Source of the DNA: Isoperla grammatica
Taxonomy: Eukaryota; Arthropoda; Insecta; Plecoptera; Perlodidae
Direction of reading: 5' to 3'
NCBI GenBank assembly: GCA_945910005.1
Contig: OX246739.1
Location: 9,088,292-9,152,291, forward strand
Length of the DNA stretch: 64,000 nucleotides
The stretch's first letter is position 1. The number at the start of each line of letters is the position of its first letter. The notes below the pieces were generated by a model. It saw only the letters and a list, made by a program, of their open reading frames with translations. It had not been told where the DNA came from and did not search any database. The position numbers were made by a program, and so were the translations under genes. This document shows, piece by piece, positions 62,501 through 64,000 of the stretch.

Positions 62501-64000
62501 AGAAAACCTCTAGCGCCTCTAGTGCTGGGTTGACGTTCCTGGGTAGGTCGTTACGGACAGTATCAGTAATTGCCACACGCGGCTGCTGTTGCTTCTACTT
62601 GGGTTGGGTATATCGGAAATCGAAATCAGCCTAAGAGCTTTGTCGTAAAAACATTCAATGGGTATAAACACTATGGACTCTATTGTATAACGTACATCTA
62701 CTGATGAAATGTGGTTTCGCATTTTCGCGATAGGAATGAAAACAAGTCGTTTGCGACAAACAATTGAAATAATTAATGATGGTCTTGGACTACTACTGTA
62801 TGCATTCAGTTAAGCGTGAACTGTATCTGTTGCCTGTAACGTACGCTCTCGCATTGACATTAATCGGCCGAATGTAATATGGATCTTGTTGTGAAACATC
62901 TTGTTACAACGAGGAAATGTTATATGTATTTATTTAGTACTTAGTTCTCGCACCGCCTTATGGGTCTTGTCTAAGGATCAATACATGGTTTAGATTGTGG
63001 AAATGTATTGTCTTTGATCGCGACTGATAGATGATTGATTAACTGTAAATGTTATATTTATTGTAAGAACATCAGTGAACTATAGAACGTATAATATACT
63101 TATTTTTTTCCGAACATTAACAAATATAATATTTTTAAACTTGTCGAAAGCTGATATTAAATGAGTTAATAACACCTAATAAGAAACACTGAGCAAATTA
63201 CCGGAAGCAATTGATATCAAATAAAATGATCCTTTCCTGATTAATTGGTGAAAGAAATTATTTAAAAAGATGAAGAATGATGCCCGTAGTTTGTACATGG
63301 AGTGTAGTCTTGAGAGTAGTTTATAAAGGCAGTATATGTATACTCAGTAATAATAAAGAATCCTTTAGCCAAATTTCAAAAATGTTCTTTCATTTTACAA
63401 CCGGAGGAGAGTAAAATAGTATTTTGTGAAACAACATTATGATGATGGTTCAAGGTTACTATACGAGCACGAATTACGATTCACTTATCCTATCATTTCC
63501 CTATACTTTCTATTTTTTTCACAGCTGACAACTCTGACGTTATTTGAGCTCCAAACATCTGTTATGAAAACGTATTTTAAAATCATCAATGGAATTTCAT
63601 TACGATTCAAAAAATTTAAATACATCTCACTAATAAAATATATATTTGTAAAGAATATTTAGAACTGACAGACAATGCATGATCGAACAATTGGTTCTCT
63701 TTCAAGACTCAACCCCCAACAAAGGGAAGCTTACTGTAGAGAGTTTGGGTTTTGTATGAGCTTATATTGATTTCTCTTACCTGCGAACCTTTCAGTAAAA
63801 TAAACAAGAATTACTACAAGTCATACATAAGAGAAACTAACCAATCTATGTATACTGCATTGTTCCTTGCACTAAAGGCTATAGTGTTGGTATAGTCACA
63901 TCAAAAGATAATGACTACTCGGGAATATATCGTCCGTCTACGACACAGCTAGTGGATCTTGGATTGGAAGGAATAGTATCTATTTTGTACGATTAATGAT
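59593..64000. other. No gene seen
   Basis: AT-rich spacer. A purine-rich (GA/GGT)n low-complexity patch lies at about 62390-62455. All frames are under 80 codons and have no recognisable domain. Confidence 0.55.

Overview
This window looks like gene-poor nuclear DNA from an invertebrate animal. It is strongly AT-rich, has no bacterial-style operons or ribosome binding sites, and carries animal-type repeats: an APE-type LINE, tRNA-derived SINEs, a 5S-rRNA-derived SINE, hAT-like and Harbinger-like MITEs, a minisatellite and several poly-C tracts. The retroelement types would fit a lophotrochozoan such as a mollusc, annelid or relative, but that is only a tentative inference. No host protein-coding gene, rRNA gene or intact tRNA gene was recognised. 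Almost all short reading frames look like chance ORFs, and the window may be intergenic or lie inside a very large intron.

Layout, left to right. 1-6.26 kb is unannotated AT-rich DNA. 6.26-7.38 kb is a 29-unit minisatellite (unit 38-39 bp). 10.02-10.28 kb is a foldback/TIR element whose sister copy lies in opposite orientation at 52.28-52.51 kb. 11.3-13.9 kb holds three minus-strand copies of one tRNA-derived SINE; one has a perfect 11-bp target duplication and one has a near-perfect duplication. Around 15.0-15.2 kb are a small GC-rich hairpin flanked by a 13-bp direct repeat and a hammerhead-ribozyme-like motif. 17-30 kb is mostly featureless, with scattered tRNA-like fragments and a 67-bp tandem repeat at 27.7 kb. 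33.27-33.95 kb is a Harbinger-like MITE with TTA target duplications. A second hammerhead-like motif lies at 37.1 kb. 46.16-47.27 kb is bounded by roughly 90-bp inverted repeats. 50.79-51.45 kb is a hAT-type MITE with a perfect 8-bp duplication. 53.37-53.78 kb is a 5S-derived SINE with a perfect 12-bp duplication.

The only convincing proteins are the two ORFs of an apparently intact non-LTR retrotransposon on the minus strand (about 59.6 down to 55.1 kb). They are an L1-type ORF1 RNA-binding protein and a 970-residue ORF2 with AP endonuclease and reverse transcriptase, followed by an (ATT)n tail. The tRNA-SINEs also end in ATT-rich tails, so this LINE family or a close relative could have mobilised them. 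The rest of the mobile content is non-autonomous and must depend on transposases or LINE machinery encoded elsewhere.
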